From: a virus
Reading direction: 5' to 3' (one strand)
IMG/VR virus record: IMGVR_UViG_3300044971_003295
Coordinates: 1-57,994 of that record
Length of the DNA stretch: 57,994 bases
Shown here: piece by piece, positions 17,380 through 25,712 of the stretch
Layout: each line of letters begins with the position of its first letter
How positions within the stretch are numbered: position 1 is the first letter of the stretch
The notes under the pieces: generated by a model
Told to the model about the DNA's origin: nothing
The model's input: the letters and a program-made list of their open reading frames with translations, nothing else
Database searches by the model: none
Position numbers and translations under genes: made by a program

Positions 17380-18064
17380 GTTTAGATCAGATGTAACCGT
17401 TCAGCTTGTCGACGCTAATGCGTCAGATAAATCAGTTGCCATGTCTGCGCGTATCTCAACCGGAGGTGCGTCAGTCGACGAGGCAAAAGATGCTGGGCTA
17501 ATTAACTACCTAATGCGTGACCGTCATGGTACTCCGTTTGAGCACAACTCATTTACGTTCCGTATCGAAGCCCCTATCTTTGTGTTCCGTGAATTCATGC
17601 GTCACCGTATTGCTTCGTACAACGAAGAGTCTGGACGTTACAAGGAACTAGACCCTGTGTTCTACATTCCGGACCCTGAGCGTAAGTTGATTCAGATTGG
17701 TAAGACTGGTGCTTACGAGTTCATCGAGGGGACTGACGACCATTACAAGACTACGTACGCTTGCTTGAAAGAGAGCAGTGTACAATCTTATGGTTACTAT
17801 CAGGACATGCTTGAAGCAGGTGTTGCTCGTGAGGTCGCTCGTATGTGTCTTCCGGTGAACCTATACTCTTCTATGTATGTCACCATGAACGCTCGTGCGC
17901 TTATGAACTTCCTATCGCTACGCACCAAGCGTGATGATTCAAAGTTCCCTAGCTATCCTCAGCGCGAAATCGAAATGGTCGCTGAGAAGATGGAAGAATT
18001 CTTCGCAGAGAAGATGCCTGTAACTCACTCAACATTCAACAAGAACGGACGCGTGGCACCATAA
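17366..18064 (+). CDS. thyX: flavin-dependent thymidylate synthase
   Basis: A 232-residue protein with the ThyX signature RHRIASYNEESGRY near residue 79 (RHRxxSxNExSxRY), preceded by FEHNSFTFR. It converts dUMP to dTMP with FAD, NADPH and methylene-folate, completing the dNTP supply module. It overlaps its neighbours at both ends. Confidence 0.95.
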   Translation: MIQIEFRSDVTVQLVDANASDKSVAMSARISTGGASVDEAKDAGLINYLMRDRHGTPFEHNSFTFRIEAPIFVFREFMRHRIASYNEESGRYKELDPVFYIPDPERKLIQIGKTGAYEFIEGTDDHYKTTYACLKESSVQSYGYYQDMLEAGVAREVARMCLPVNLYSSMYVTMNARALMNFLSLRTKRDDSKFPSYPQREIEMVAEKMEEFFAEKMPVTHSTFNKNGRVAP

Positions 18065-18357
18065 TGGCTGACGACAAACTATTTGAAGACCCTGATGAAG
18101 CTGTAGTCAGCAAAGTACAGCACGCTGTCCAACTTGCTATGAAAGCTCGTAAGGGGTTAGAAGACGCTTCGCATGAAGCCATTGACGCTGCTACTACCTT
18201 TGGCTATGAACTTGGTGTCATAGACAGAGAGCAAGAGATTCTTGATTGGATTGAAGAGAACCGTTCTGCTATTGAGATTGAGCCTGGTAATAACATCTAC
18301 CGTGACCACTTTAACTCAGAGTCGTTGATTGCGTTTATCAAGGGAGAGAACAAATGA
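18064..18357 (+). CDS. hypothetical acidic protein
   Basis: A 97-residue helical protein (MADDKLFEDPDEAVVSKVQH...). Ends in FIKGENK, where ATCAAGGGAGAGAA is the ribosome site for the overlapping next gene. Function unknown. Confidence 0.65.
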   Translation: MADDKLFEDPDEAVVSKVQHAVQLAMKARKGLEDASHEAIDAATTFGYELGVIDREQEILDWIEENRSAIEIEPGNNIYRDHFNSESLIAFIKGENK

Positions 18358-18524
18358 GATTTATCCGTTGGTGGAAAAAACTTTGGCGACCTATGACCTA
18401 CGCCGAAATGACTATGAGGATTGGTACTGTAAGCCACAATCAGCAGGTCACGCAAGACGAATATATTGGTTCAGACAGTGGCACAGAGCGTTCTATTGAC
18501 CGTATCAAGGGAGAGAAAAAGTGA
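18354..18524 (+). CDS. small hypothetical protein
   Basis: A 56-residue protein (MRFIRWWKKLWRPMTYAEMT...), Trp and basic at the N-terminus. Ends in RIKGEKK, again encoding the next ribosome site. Overlaps both neighbours by 4 nt. Confidence 0.6.
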   Translation: MRFIRWWKKLWRPMTYAEMTMRIGTVSHNQQVTQDEYIGSDSGTERSIDRIKGEKK

Positions 18525-18664
18525 GTTTATGGCAAGCGTGGCGATGGGCTGGAGTTCTTGCTAAACACAGCGAACTAAGCCGCTGGCAGTTACTAAAAGT
18601 AGTTAGACATTACGCTATTTGGGCTTACTTTCAGATGGCACTTATCAAGGGGGAGAACAAGTAA
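18521..18664 (+). CDS. small hypothetical protein
   Basis: A 47-residue protein from GTG 18521 (MSLWQAWRWAGVLAKHSELS...), Trp rich and amphipathic, ending in ALIKGENK. The third gene in a row with this C-terminal ribosome-site tail. Confidence 0.6.
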   Translation: MSLWQAWRWAGVLAKHSELSRWQLLKVVRHYAIWAYFQMALIKGENK

Positions 18665-18843
18665 TGAATCGAACTGACATGGATGCGCTGGTAGATGGAA
18701 TTGCGCTGTTCTTTGTGTTCAATGGGGTACTTGGCTTAGCAATCAGAACAGACCTGCTGTGGTTCTGTGGTCTGCTTATCCTTACTGGCCTAGGAATTAG
18801 ATGGGTCTACAGGGCTATTAAGAGGATGAATGACAATGGATAA
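18664..18843 (+). CDS. small membrane protein
   Basis: A 59-residue protein from ATG 18664. Two hydrophobic segments (ALFFVFNGVLGLAI and LLWFCGLLILTGLGI) and a basic end (YRAIKRMNDNG). Function unknown. Confidence 0.65.
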   Translation: MNRTDMDALVDGIALFFVFNGVLGLAIRTDLLWFCGLLILTGLGIRWVYRAIKRMNDNG

Positions 18844-19282
18844 GCTTTGGAGAGTCGAAGTTGAATACATTGACGAAGACGTTAGCTCCGACGTCATTAA
18901 GGAAATACACTACGTAAAGGCTGAAAGCGAGTCTGAGGTTGTAGAGGACTTTGAATGGGCTAAGTCGTTGTTTGTTACGCAAGCAAGTGAGCTTGAGGTT
19001 CAGGCTTATGACTCTGGGTTCATTGAGGGTTGGGATAGCAATGAAGACTACAGAGTTGCAAAAGAGCGTCTTGATGCTTATGATGGAACCGCTAGTCGAA
19101 TCGTAGACTTCGGTGACGACTTTGACCCCGTTTTTGAAGAGGTGTTTACCTGCGGAATCTGTAGGGTCACGCTGGCTAACATGTCGCTGATTAGTGGTAA
19201 GAAGATTCCGGTAGAGGGCTACAAGACTATGTGGAACGTGTGCCAGAGCTGTTCGGATATCGTAGACGCCCTTGATGAGTGA
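18830..19282 (+). CDS. hypothetical protein, paralogue of 11941-12303
   Basis: A 150-residue acidic protein. KLWRVEVEYIDEDV and AYDSGFIEGWDSNEDYRVAKE match the gene at 11941. The extra C-terminal part has CGICRVTLANMSLISGKK and CQSCSDI, a zinc-ribbon-like pair of CxxC motifs absent from the paralogue. Confidence 0.7.
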   Translation: MTMDKLWRVEVEYIDEDVSSDVIKEIHYVKAESESEVVEDFEWAKSLFVTQASELEVQAYDSGFIEGWDSNEDYRVAKERLDAYDGTASRIVDFGDDFDPVFEEVFTCGICRVTLANMSLISGKKIPVEGYKTMWNVCQSCSDIVDALDE

Positions 19283-19490
19283 GTTTGAGCGCGTAACCTG
19301 GAAAGACCACTACGCCAGGGGTTTTGTTGCGGGGCAAAAAAATATAAAAGAAAGCTTGACACAGAAGATTCGAGCAGTTAGATTTGAGACTGCAAACCCA
19401 GACGCAAGGGACTGGGCAGAGAAACTACTGAAAGAGATTGAAGATGAGCATGGTAGAGACGGAAGCGGAAGCGAAAATAATAACTCCTGA
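19275..19490 (+). CDS. small hypothetical protein
   Basis: A 71-residue protein (MSEFERVTWKDHYARGFVAG...). Helical and charged, with a YARGFVAGQ motif like the GF..G element in the preceding protein. Overlaps both neighbours. Confidence 0.6.
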   Translation: MSEFERVTWKDHYARGFVAGQKNIKESLTQKIRAVRFETANPDARDWAEKLLKEIEDEHGRDGSGSENNNS

Positions 19491-20007
19491 GCTATCCAGA
19501 CGTTGGGAGCTGGAGGCTAAGCTTGCCTACATTCGCAAGGAGGCTGCTAAGGTTGGTGTCTTGGTTGAGACCAAAGCTAAGTTCGACACAGGTATAAGTG
19601 GCATTTTCAGATGTACTAGCGAAATTCATATCATAGACCCAAAGAGTTCTAGAATTGCTAGCGTATTTGGGTCTATGGCACTTAGGTCATCTGCTGTCGC
19701 TGGGGCTATTGAGGCTGAGTTTGCTCGTAAATGGAGCTCTGAACTGTGGGTGCTTAGAGAGTTGTTGGTTAAAGTTACTCGCGACATGGTCAATGAACCT
19801 GAGTGGTCTGTCCTAAACTCAGAAGACAGGCCCCCAAAAATTACTCTCTGGAAAGATGGCAATGTGTCTGGCAAAGATTTGTATAAGCACAGCGACGTTG
19901 CTTATGGTGGTTGGTTGTCTGACGACGATATCCTATCTCCGTACAGAGTGGTACACTATCCTACTGACTTCAAAAAAGAATTTGACTTCTACACCAGAGA
20001 GTTCTAA
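19444..20007 (+). CDS. hypothetical protein
   Basis: A 187-residue protein from ATG 19444 (AAAGAG eight bases upstream). N-terminal helix (ELSRRWELEAKLAYIRKEA), then a mixed domain with no recognised motif. Its start lies inside the previous gene by 47 nt, so a later start (ATG 19450) is also possible. Confidence 0.6.
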   Translation: MSMVETEAEAKIITPELSRRWELEAKLAYIRKEAAKVGVLVETKAKFDTGISGIFRCTSEIHIIDPKSSRIASVFGSMALRSSAVAGAIEAEFARKWSSELWVLRELLVKVTRDMVNEPEWSVLNSEDRPPKITLWKDGNVSGKDLYKHSDVAYGGWLSDDDILSPYRVVHYPTDFKKEFDFYTREF

Positions 20008-20021
20008 GAAAGGCAATAAAA

Positions 20022-20327
20022 ATGGCAATAGAAGAAATTAAGTCTGAGGCAGAAATCTCTGACGGAACCGTGATGCTTTACTTCACTGCTGTGTGGTGTG
20101 GCCCTTGTAGGATGCTGGGACCTGTGATGGTATCGTTCGAAGAGAAGTATGCTGAAGTGGTCGACGTCCTTAAGGTTGATGTAGACGAGGCTCCAGCCCT
20201 AGCTGAGAAGTATGAGGTTAGGGGAGTGCCGACGTTGGTATTGATTAAGGATGGGGAAGTTGTGCACCAGATTACTGGTGCTAAGCCATTGCCCGGGCTT
20301 GAAAAAGAATTTGGCGAGTTTTTGTAA
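20022..20327 (+). CDS. thioredoxin
   Basis: A 101-residue thioredoxin fold with active site WCGPC near residues 27-31 (AVWCGPCRMLGPVM), cis-Pro region RGVPTLVLIKDGE and C-terminal helix. It probably reduces the phage class II RNR. AAGGCAAT lies upstream of ATG 20022. Confidence 0.93.
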   Translation: MAIEEIKSEAEISDGTVMLYFTAVWCGPCRMLGPVMVSFEEKYAEVVDVLKVDVDEAPALAEKYEVRGVPTLVLIKDGEVVHQITGAKPLPGLEKEFGEFL

Positions 20328-20412
20328 ACGTCGGCTGTTTATGTAAAGTCTGTCTTATACTAAAAAGGTGATGTTTGCTCATACATCTCATCTCCTTTCA
20401 GTGTGGGAAAAA

Positions 20413-20455
20413 GGAACCCCCCTATCTATCTAGAATAGATGGGGGGTTTCTTTCT
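20413..20455. terminator. bidirectional terminator
   Basis: AACCCCCC...GGGGGGTT with an inner ATCTAT/ATAGAT stem and T-rich flanks. It separates the convergent thioredoxin and endolysin units. Confidence 0.85.
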
Positions 20456-20512
20456 GGAGGCTTACTTATTACGCGCTCTATGACTGAGTCAAAGTTGCAC
20501 CTTTATGCCTAC

Positions 20513-21409
20513 CTAGCCTAGTTTGGACCATGTCTTTGGTCCAACGATTCCGTCCGGAAGAGTGATGTCTTTAAACTTCTTCTGGAAAGTAATAGTCGCG
20601 ACGTGAGTTGTTCTGTCGAAAACGCCAGTAACTGGAACGCCGAGTTTGCTCTGCAAGTACGCAACCGATGCACCCTTTGAACCGAGCTTTAGTTCTGCCT
20701 TGAATGCTGGCTTAGTTGCAGGAACTACAACTGCTGGTTTTGCTACAGGTGGAACTTCTGCTTTAGGAGTTGGGGTCACAGGTGCTGGTGCTTTCGCAGC
20801 AACCTTAGCTGCAAGTCTTTCTGCTTCCACTTTCTCTGCCTGTGCTTCGTTGTGCTCTGGTGCTGGTGCTACTGGGTCATCATCAGTTGCAACAACACCT
20901 GCAGTTGCAATGGCTGCTTCTTTAGCAATCAAAGCCTTGAAGAATGCGATTGGCTCAATAAAGTTCTTACCAACGTTGTTCCATGCGTAGCTCTTGCCAA
21001 GCTGGAACTCCCAGTGGAGGTGCTTGCCAGTTGACATGCCAGTTGTGCCCATCTTGCCAAGAGGAGTGCCAGCTTCAATCTTCTGACCAACCTTAACTTT
21101 GATGGTGCCCTTCTGCATGTGTGCAAAGTTTGAGACGTAGAACTTGCCGTCAATTTTCATAAGAAGTTGGACGTAGTAACCGAAACCGCCAGGTTCTCCG
21201 TTTGCTTGCTTGGTCTTAGATGGACCTGCGAATACGACCTTTGCGTCGTAGGGTGCTTCAATCCAGCAAGGTTCGTGCTTCGACCAGATGTCGGTTCCGT
21301 TGTGATGCTTCTTTTCTTTCGTGACAGGGTGGATACGCATACCCATTAGGCTGGTGACCTTGAAGTCTTTGCCTAGTTTCCCGTCGATAGGGTATTGTGC
21401 TTTAGCCAT
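20513..21409 (-). CDS. endolysin: M23 peptidase with peptidoglycan-binding domain
   Basis: A 298-residue protein. M23/LytM zinc motifs HHNGTD (near residue 36) and KHLHWEF (near 133) mark a glycyl-glycine type endopeptidase domain. An Ala/Pro/Lys linker (~185-235) leads to a C-terminal PG_binding_1 repeat (KGASVAYLQSKLGVPVTGVF). No signal peptide. It is the last gene of the minus-strand lysis-type operon with a holin-like gene upstream. Confidence 0.88.
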   Translation of the reverse strand: MAKAQYPIDGKLGKDFKVTSLMGMRIHPVTKEKKHHNGTDIWSKHEPCWIEAPYDAKVVFAGPSKTKQANGEPGGFGYYVQLLMKIDGKFYVSNFAHMQKGTIKVKVGQKIEAGTPLGKMGTTGMSTGKHLHWEFQLGKSYAWNNVGKNFIEPIAFFKALIAKEAAIATAGVVATDDDPVAPAPEHNEAQAEKVEAERLAAKVAAKAPAPVTPTPKAEVPPVAKPAVVVPATKPAFKAELKLGSKGASVAYLQSKLGVPVTGVFDRTTHVATITFQKKFKDITLPDGIVGPKTWSKLG

Positions 21410-21451
21410 TAATAATCCTTATGTAATAGGGGTAATCTAATTCTAAACCTT

Positions 21452-21655
21452 TTACAGATTGGCTATTTCCCTGTTGGCATACTCTCTGCGATAAGTACCA
21501 ATGAAAGAGCGCTGATAAGTCTCGAACTCTACGCGTGTGTGTGGTCGAACTCTATAATACTCTTTGGCAGAGTTATAGGCCATTTCCGCTAGTTCTTTCT
21601 TATCAGGCTCATTCATAAGTCTGAAGTATCTAATTATCTGCTTTACTGTCTTCAT
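21452..21655 (-). CDS. small hypothetical protein
   Basis: A 67-residue charged helical protein (MKTVKQIIRYFRLMNEPDKK...). GAGGAGAGAG precedes the ATG. It lies between the holin-like and endolysin genes; role unknown. Confidence 0.65.
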   Translation of the reverse strand: MKTVKQIIRYFRLMNEPDKKELAEMAYNSAKEYYRVRPHTRVEFETYQRSFIGTYRREYANREIANL

Positions 21656-21791
21656 TTGTTTCTCTCTCCTCTATATAGGTTATAACGAATTTAATTCGCT
21701 TAAGCCACCAAAATTTTCTCCCCTGTAAAGCCTCTAACTTCCCTAACTCGTAATGTGCTTCTGCCCATAGTTGCTCGGTAGTTTTTGGCAT
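21630..21791 (-). CDS. small hypothetical protein
   Basis: A 53-residue protein (MPKTTEQLWAEAHYELGKLE, then ALQGRKFWWLKRIKFVITYI). The AGAAGGA ribosome site is encoded in the last codons of the holin-like gene. It overlaps the next gene by 26 nt. Amphipathic; may contact the membrane. Confidence 0.6.
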   Translation of the reverse strand: MPKTTEQLWAEAHYELGKLEALQGRKFWWLKRIKFVITYIEERETNEDSKADN

Positions 21792-21796
21792 TCAGG

Positions 21797-22039
21797 TTAC
21801 TTTTCCTTCTTGTTAGCCTTGCGTTGTTTGGGAGTTCCGTCGTAGACGAAACCGTCTTTGTCGCCGTCTTTTGGTTCGGCTGGATTTCTTAGCGGATAGG
21901 TCGCTACCCATACTGCGAGGGTGCCCATAATGCAGTAGCCAACGATGGTCTTTGCAGACCCTTCGAGAACTACCCACGCTACGAACATACCTAGCAGAGT
22001 CCATGCTTGACCTAATAGGTCGTTAATGAATTTCTTCAT
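21797..22039 (-). CDS. holin-like membrane protein
   Basis: An 80-residue protein with two hydrophobic segments (LGMFVAWVVL and IVGYCIMGTLAVWVATYPL) and a highly charged C-terminus (DKDGFVYDGTPKQRKANKKEK), the layout of small phage holins. It is next to the endolysin gene and overlaps the stop of the 857-residue gene. Confidence 0.7.
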   Translation of the reverse strand: MKKFINDLLGQAWTLLGMFVAWVVLEGSAKTIVGYCIMGTLAVWVATYPLRNPAEPKDGDKDGFVYDGTPKQRKANKKEK

Positions 22040-24612
22040 TAGTTGCTCCTTCTTGGTGTGTTTGATGTGCTTGCTGATGCTGATGCGCTTGCTGAGGCCG
22101 CGGCTGAAGCGGCTGATGCTGCGGCTGCTTGTACTGCTTGAACCGCGGCTCCAGTTGCGATAACCGACGCAATAACTGTCTTTTCCGCTTCTTCACGAAC
22201 TGCTGGTGCCATGTCAGCACCAATGTTTCCTAGGTCATTGAATGCTTCTAGAACTGCCGCTGCTGTTTCTCCAAGGAGAGGAATGGCTGCAAGTTCTGAT
22301 GGGATTTGTGGGTCGTCTGCCTGAGCAGCAACTGCTAGTGCTTCTAGTGCTTGCTGGTACTCTGGTGAGCCTTGCTCTGCGGACTCAAGGACTGCCTCTG
22401 CTTCGGTAACAAGTTCTTCAACTTGTTCTTCGCTTAGTTCTCTAGGGTCGCCTTCAGGAATCTCTGGAGCCTTAGGCTCTTCTGGCTCATACTCTGGGAT
22501 GGAGTCGAGCTCGTCCTGTGCAATGTCTACTGCATCCTGAGCCTTTTCGACGTCAGTTTGAGCTGACTGCTCGTCTGCATCTGAGTCGTTGAAAGTTGTT
22601 TCAGCCTCTTGGAAATTCTCTAGGGCTACGTCGTAGTCTCCCTTGATGGAGTCGACGTCTGATGAAACTTCGTCAAAAGATTCTTGAGCTGCTGTGAATT
22701 TAGATCCGGCTGTTTCATAGACTTCTAATGAAGCTTCGTAAGAAGTACGCTTAATAATACTAGTATTTTCTAGATTTGTCAAGTCGGCTTCTTCAGTATT
22801 GAAGGTTGCTAAGGCTTCTTCGTAAGAAGTCTGTGCGGCCGTAAGCTCCTCCTCTTTGTCTTGCGCGGCTTTATTAGAAGTTGAGGCGGCGGCCGTGGCG
22901 GTGGCTAAGTTTTGCTGGGCAGTTTGTTCTGCTTGCTGGGCGGAAGTTAGGTTAGCCTCACTGGATTGAACAACTAACAGAAGCGCGGGGTCCTTGATGA
23001 ATTGTGGTTCTGCGGTGGAGTAAGTCAGGGTTCCAACTAGACGCTTATACGAACCACCGCAAGAGTCGCCCCAAACGCCGTTGTCGGCAGCAAGGGTGAT
23101 AGTGTTTCCGCCTAAGGTGGGGGAAACGTTAGTTCCGCAGGATGGGTTGTCAATAGCCTCGTAGCGTAGGTTGCTTGAGATAAAGGTTCCGCCGTTGGGG
23201 GCGGTGTAGGTTGACTCTCCACCCTCGTTGATGTTAACTTGCATGGTTCCAGTTGTGGTTGAACCTTGGGTCGAACCTGTAATCCAGCCTAAGGTGAAAC
23301 GAACGTTGTTGGCTGCAGGGCCGTAAGTTCCTGCCCAGAATCCATTGTCGATTCCGTAGACTGCTATGCGAACTTTAGCAACTTCGGTAGTTGTGTTCGT
23401 GTTCCCCTGAAGGGTGACATCTCTCCACGAATGAACTTCGTTAGAAGTTACTGAGTCCTGGTGGATCAGGTTATTGTTTGCATCGTAGAAGTAGATGCGT
23501 AGGCTGTAGGTGTCTGGAATTGGCCCTTGATTTATAGAGTTCTGGTCTTGGTTCCAGATACCAACCGTGAACGTATAGTTGGCTATTTGTCTTGGGTAAA
23601 GCAGGATGTCCTGATAAACCTCTGTACCTATGTAAGAAAAGTGCAGGTGCCCTGGGTGAATCTCTGGCTGTCCGTTTTGTCCTGAACCGTCACCAATCCA
23701 CGGTGTCCCTGTCATAAAGTTGTTATCAGGAATTTGGTAAGAAGTTGGTTGGACGGTGTAGCTTGGCGCAACGTAGTTAGGGTTAGGAACCTGTGACGAG
23801 TTGTAGTTAGCCTGTGCAGTCTGTAAGGCTAATTGTGCGGTTAGGGTAGCCTGCTGTGCTTGGGCATAGGCAGACTGCTTTGTGGCAACGTTAGCCTGGG
23901 CAGAGGCTCTTGTGTTCTGGGCTGTCTGAAGATTTGATGTGGCTGAGGTTAGGTTGGTTTGGGCTGTGTCTAAGGCAACCTGGGCATCGTTCCTGATTTG
24001 CTCCTGCTGGGTCACTGACGCGTCAGCATCCCTCATATCCTCTGTGGCTGTGTCTAGGTCGGCCTTGGCTGCATCGAGGGCGTCCTGAGCCTCCTGGACC
24101 CTCTCCTGAGCTGTATCAACAGCATCGCTGGCTGAATCAAACTTGGCCTTGGCTGAATCTAGGGCATCTTGGGCTTTGTCTAGGGCAGACTGATTTCTTA
24201 TTTTTAATGCTTGCGCTAAGCTGAGGTCTGTGGTAGCCTTACTAAGTTGAGCCTTAGCCTCTGCCAATTTGGTACTTGCTTTGGCAAGCATATCTTGATA
24301 TTCTTGTTCAGAAGAAGGAGCATTAAAAAATGGAAATCTCGTTTGTGATTGAGTGGGCGTCTGTCCTAATAGGCTTTGTATTAGGGTTGTTGACGTTCTT
24401 TGTTGGTGCAGTGGTAGTTGCTTATCGTATGAAGAAGTCTGAGCTTTCTGAGGTATATAAGGCCTCTGGAAAGCAGAAGAAGTAGAGGCTGTAGCTGCCT
24501 GTGCGCATAGCAGAGGGTAGCAGAATAAAAGGGTCGCAGTCAGTATCTGTGGCCCTTTTAGCGTCTTTCTTGGCTTCGGGTGCTCTCCCTCACCCTTGTT
24601 AGGGTGAAGCAC
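22039..24612 (-). CDS. large coiled-coil protein with signal-like N-terminus and beta domain
   Basis: An 857-residue protein from GTG 24612 (AAAGGA six bases upstream). Residues ~18-40 are hydrophobic and end in an AQAATA-type cleavage site. Coiled coil rich in Ala, Gln and Asp lies at ~107-270. A beta-rich region with lectin-like sequence (GHLHFSYIGTEVYQDILLYP) lies at ~270-537. A second coiled coil covers ~537-710, and an acidic then Ala/Ser-rich tail follows. It may be an exported or surface protein, or a fibre. ATG 24291 is an alternative start, favoured if the antisense gene at 24330 is real. Confidence 0.7.
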   Translation of the reverse strand: MLHPNKGEGEHPKPRKTLKGPQILTATLLFCYPLLCAQAATASTSSAFQRPYIPQKAQTSSYDKQLPLHQQRTSTTLIQSLLGQTPTQSQTRFPFFNAPSSEQEYQDMLAKASTKLAEAKAQLSKATTDLSLAQALKIRNQSALDKAQDALDSAKAKFDSASDAVDTAQERVQEAQDALDAAKADLDTATEDMRDADASVTQQEQIRNDAQVALDTAQTNLTSATSNLQTAQNTRASAQANVATKQSAYAQAQQATLTAQLALQTAQANYNSSQVPNPNYVAPSYTVQPTSYQIPDNNFMTGTPWIGDGSGQNGQPEIHPGHLHFSYIGTEVYQDILLYPRQIANYTFTVGIWNQDQNSINQGPIPDTYSLRIYFYDANNNLIHQDSVTSNEVHSWRDVTLQGNTNTTTEVAKVRIAVYGIDNGFWAGTYGPAANNVRFTLGWITGSTQGSTTTGTMQVNINEGGESTYTAPNGGTFISSNLRYEAIDNPSCGTNVSPTLGGNTITLAADNGVWGDSCGGSYKRLVGTLTYSTAEPQFIKDPALLLVVQSSEANLTSAQQAEQTAQQNLATATAAASTSNKAAQDKEEELTAAQTSYEEALATFNTEEADLTNLENTSIIKRTSYEASLEVYETAGSKFTAAQESFDEVSSDVDSIKGDYDVALENFQEAETTFNDSDADEQSAQTDVEKAQDAVDIAQDELDSIPEYEPEEPKAPEIPEGDPRELSEEQVEELVTEAEAVLESAEQGSPEYQQALEALAVAAQADDPQIPSELAAIPLLGETAAAVLEAFNDLGNIGADMAPAVREEAEKTVIASVIATGAAVQAVQAAAASAASAAASASASASASTSNTPRRSN
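24330..24485 (+). CDS. candidate antisense membrane protein gene
   Basis: A 51-residue protein (MEISFVIEWASVLIGFVLGL, then LTFFVGAVVVAYRMKKSELS) with one clear membrane segment and a basic tail. GAAGAAGGAG lies 9 nt before the ATG, an ideal ribosome site. It is antisense to the N-terminal part of the 857-residue frame, which is low-complexity there. A stem with AAAAGGG/CCCTTTT follows at 24525-24557. Confidence 0.45.
   Translation: MEISFVIEWASVLIGFVLGLLTFFVGAVVVAYRMKKSELSEVYKASGKQKK
24525..24557. terminator. possible bidirectional terminator
   Basis: AAAAGGG pairs with CCCTTTT with an inner CAG/CTG. It lies inside the 857-residue frame and just downstream of the antisense gene. Confidence 0.4.
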
Positions 24613-24678
24613 TTGTAGTCCTTTTCTAGATTGTGTGGGGTGTTATACGTCTATTTTACCCTTTATTTGTGTTGGCTA

Positions 24679-24951
24679 TTAATCTTCGTTGACTGCAAGA
24701 TTGAGCAACCAAACGATGAAAGACAATACTGCTACAACTAGACCTACTGTGCAGTATCCGCTAAATTTTCCAAACCATGCAACGCAAAGTGTGCCGACAA
24801 TTAGGAGTGCAAGACCTGCAAGTATGAACCCCCCTTTAATTTTATTTTCGAGAGATATTAGGCCAAAAGCTATAATAAAAGGCCACCCTAAAATGGCTGC
24901 TATTGGTATAATAATTAGCTCTAAAGAGTGGTCGCTTGTACTTTTTCCCAT
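24679..24951 (-). CDS. membrane protein
   Basis: A 90-residue protein with about four hydrophobic segments (LIIIPIAAILGWPFIIAFGL, FILAGLALLIVGTLCVAW, YCTVGLVVAVLSFIVWLL). First gene of the minus-strand lysis-type operon; AAAAGGA precedes the ATG. It could be a second holin or antiholin. Confidence 0.7.
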   Translation of the reverse strand: MGKSTSDHSLELIIIPIAAILGWPFIIAFGLISLENKIKGGFILAGLALLIVGTLCVAWFGKFSGYCTVGLVVAVLSFIVWLLNLAVNED

Positions 24952-24987
24952 GGTGTCCTTTTCGGTTGTTGAGGAGATACTATCAGA

Positions 24988-25016
24988 AATCTAACATTTT
25001 CGACGTACATTGTCAA
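24988..25016 (-). promoter_or_regulatory. promoter of the minus-strand lysis-type operon
   Basis: On the minus strand: TTGACA (25016-25011), 17-nt spacer, TAGATT (24993-24988). A strong sigma70-type match, 37 nt before the first gene. Confidence 0.75.
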
Positions 25017-25246
25017 ATCTTCATACCTTAGGATACTAGCAGAAAACTTTTTTGAAAATGCAAAAAAAGTGATAGTACCTCTAACTGAAATAGACTATTA
25101 TGACTATTATGACTTATATTCCTATACGCGTATGTGTGTGCGTATGGGGGTACCGTGAAACTGGTTCATAATAGTTCTAAAGTTAAATAGGTCTGTTTTA
25201 GTGTGGTATAGTTTTTGTAAGGTCAACCGAAAGGAAAAAAGGAAAT
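25017..25246. promoter_or_regulatory. intergenic regulatory region with repeats
   Basis: Between divergent operons. It contains the inverted repeat ACTTTTTT...AAAAAAGT (25046-25070), tandem GACTATTAT units (25093-25110, third copy degenerate) and, before the rightward gene, the extended -10 TGGTATAGT. No gene was seen. It could hold operators for both directions. Confidence 0.5.
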
Positions 25247-25708
25247 ATGGAAGACGACAAAGTTACGGGATTTAATTTTTTGGATGTGCCTCTGGCCGAG
25301 GCACTCCAAACTTTGTATGAGGTCGATAATGTGAAAAAAGGCAAAGAAGTTTGTGCCTGTGGTCATGCTCTCGACAAGCACCGAGATTTAGGAATCGGTC
25401 GAAGAAGTTGCGAGCCTGGGAAACAATATTGCCCATGCAAATCAGTCAAAGCAGTTCTGAGAACATCGGACACGAGGTTCTTCCTTCGGAAGACCATCGG
25501 TGGTGGAGCATTACACGCTTTGGTGATGGGAGTAGCGTCTGCTACAAAAGCCGGAGCCGATGTAGAATGGTTAGTAGAGATGAAGTGCGAGAAGTGCGGA
25601 ACTGCCGGACCAGTCTCTCCAGTACCAACAACTCAATATGGGATTGTGGTTTCTGAGGCATCAGGCTATGATGCTCTGTTATGTGTGAATTGCAGAGAGG
25701 CTAGATAG
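25247..25708 (+). CDS. zinc-containing hypothetical protein
   Basis: A 153-residue protein with CACGHALDKHRDLGIGRRSC plus YCPCKSV (residues ~38-70) and later MKCEKCGTAGPV...CVNC. The spacing suggests two zinc sites. AAAGGAAAAAAGG lies upstream. Starts a plus-strand operon of small proteins. Confidence 0.65.
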   Translation: MEDDKVTGFNFLDVPLAEALQTLYEVDNVKKGKEVCACGHALDKHRDLGIGRRSCEPGKQYCPCKSVKAVLRTSDTRFFLRKTIGGGALHALVMGVASATKAGADVEWLVEMKCEKCGTAGPVSPVPTTQYGIVVSEASGYDALLCVNCREAR

Positions 25709-25712
25709 AGCA

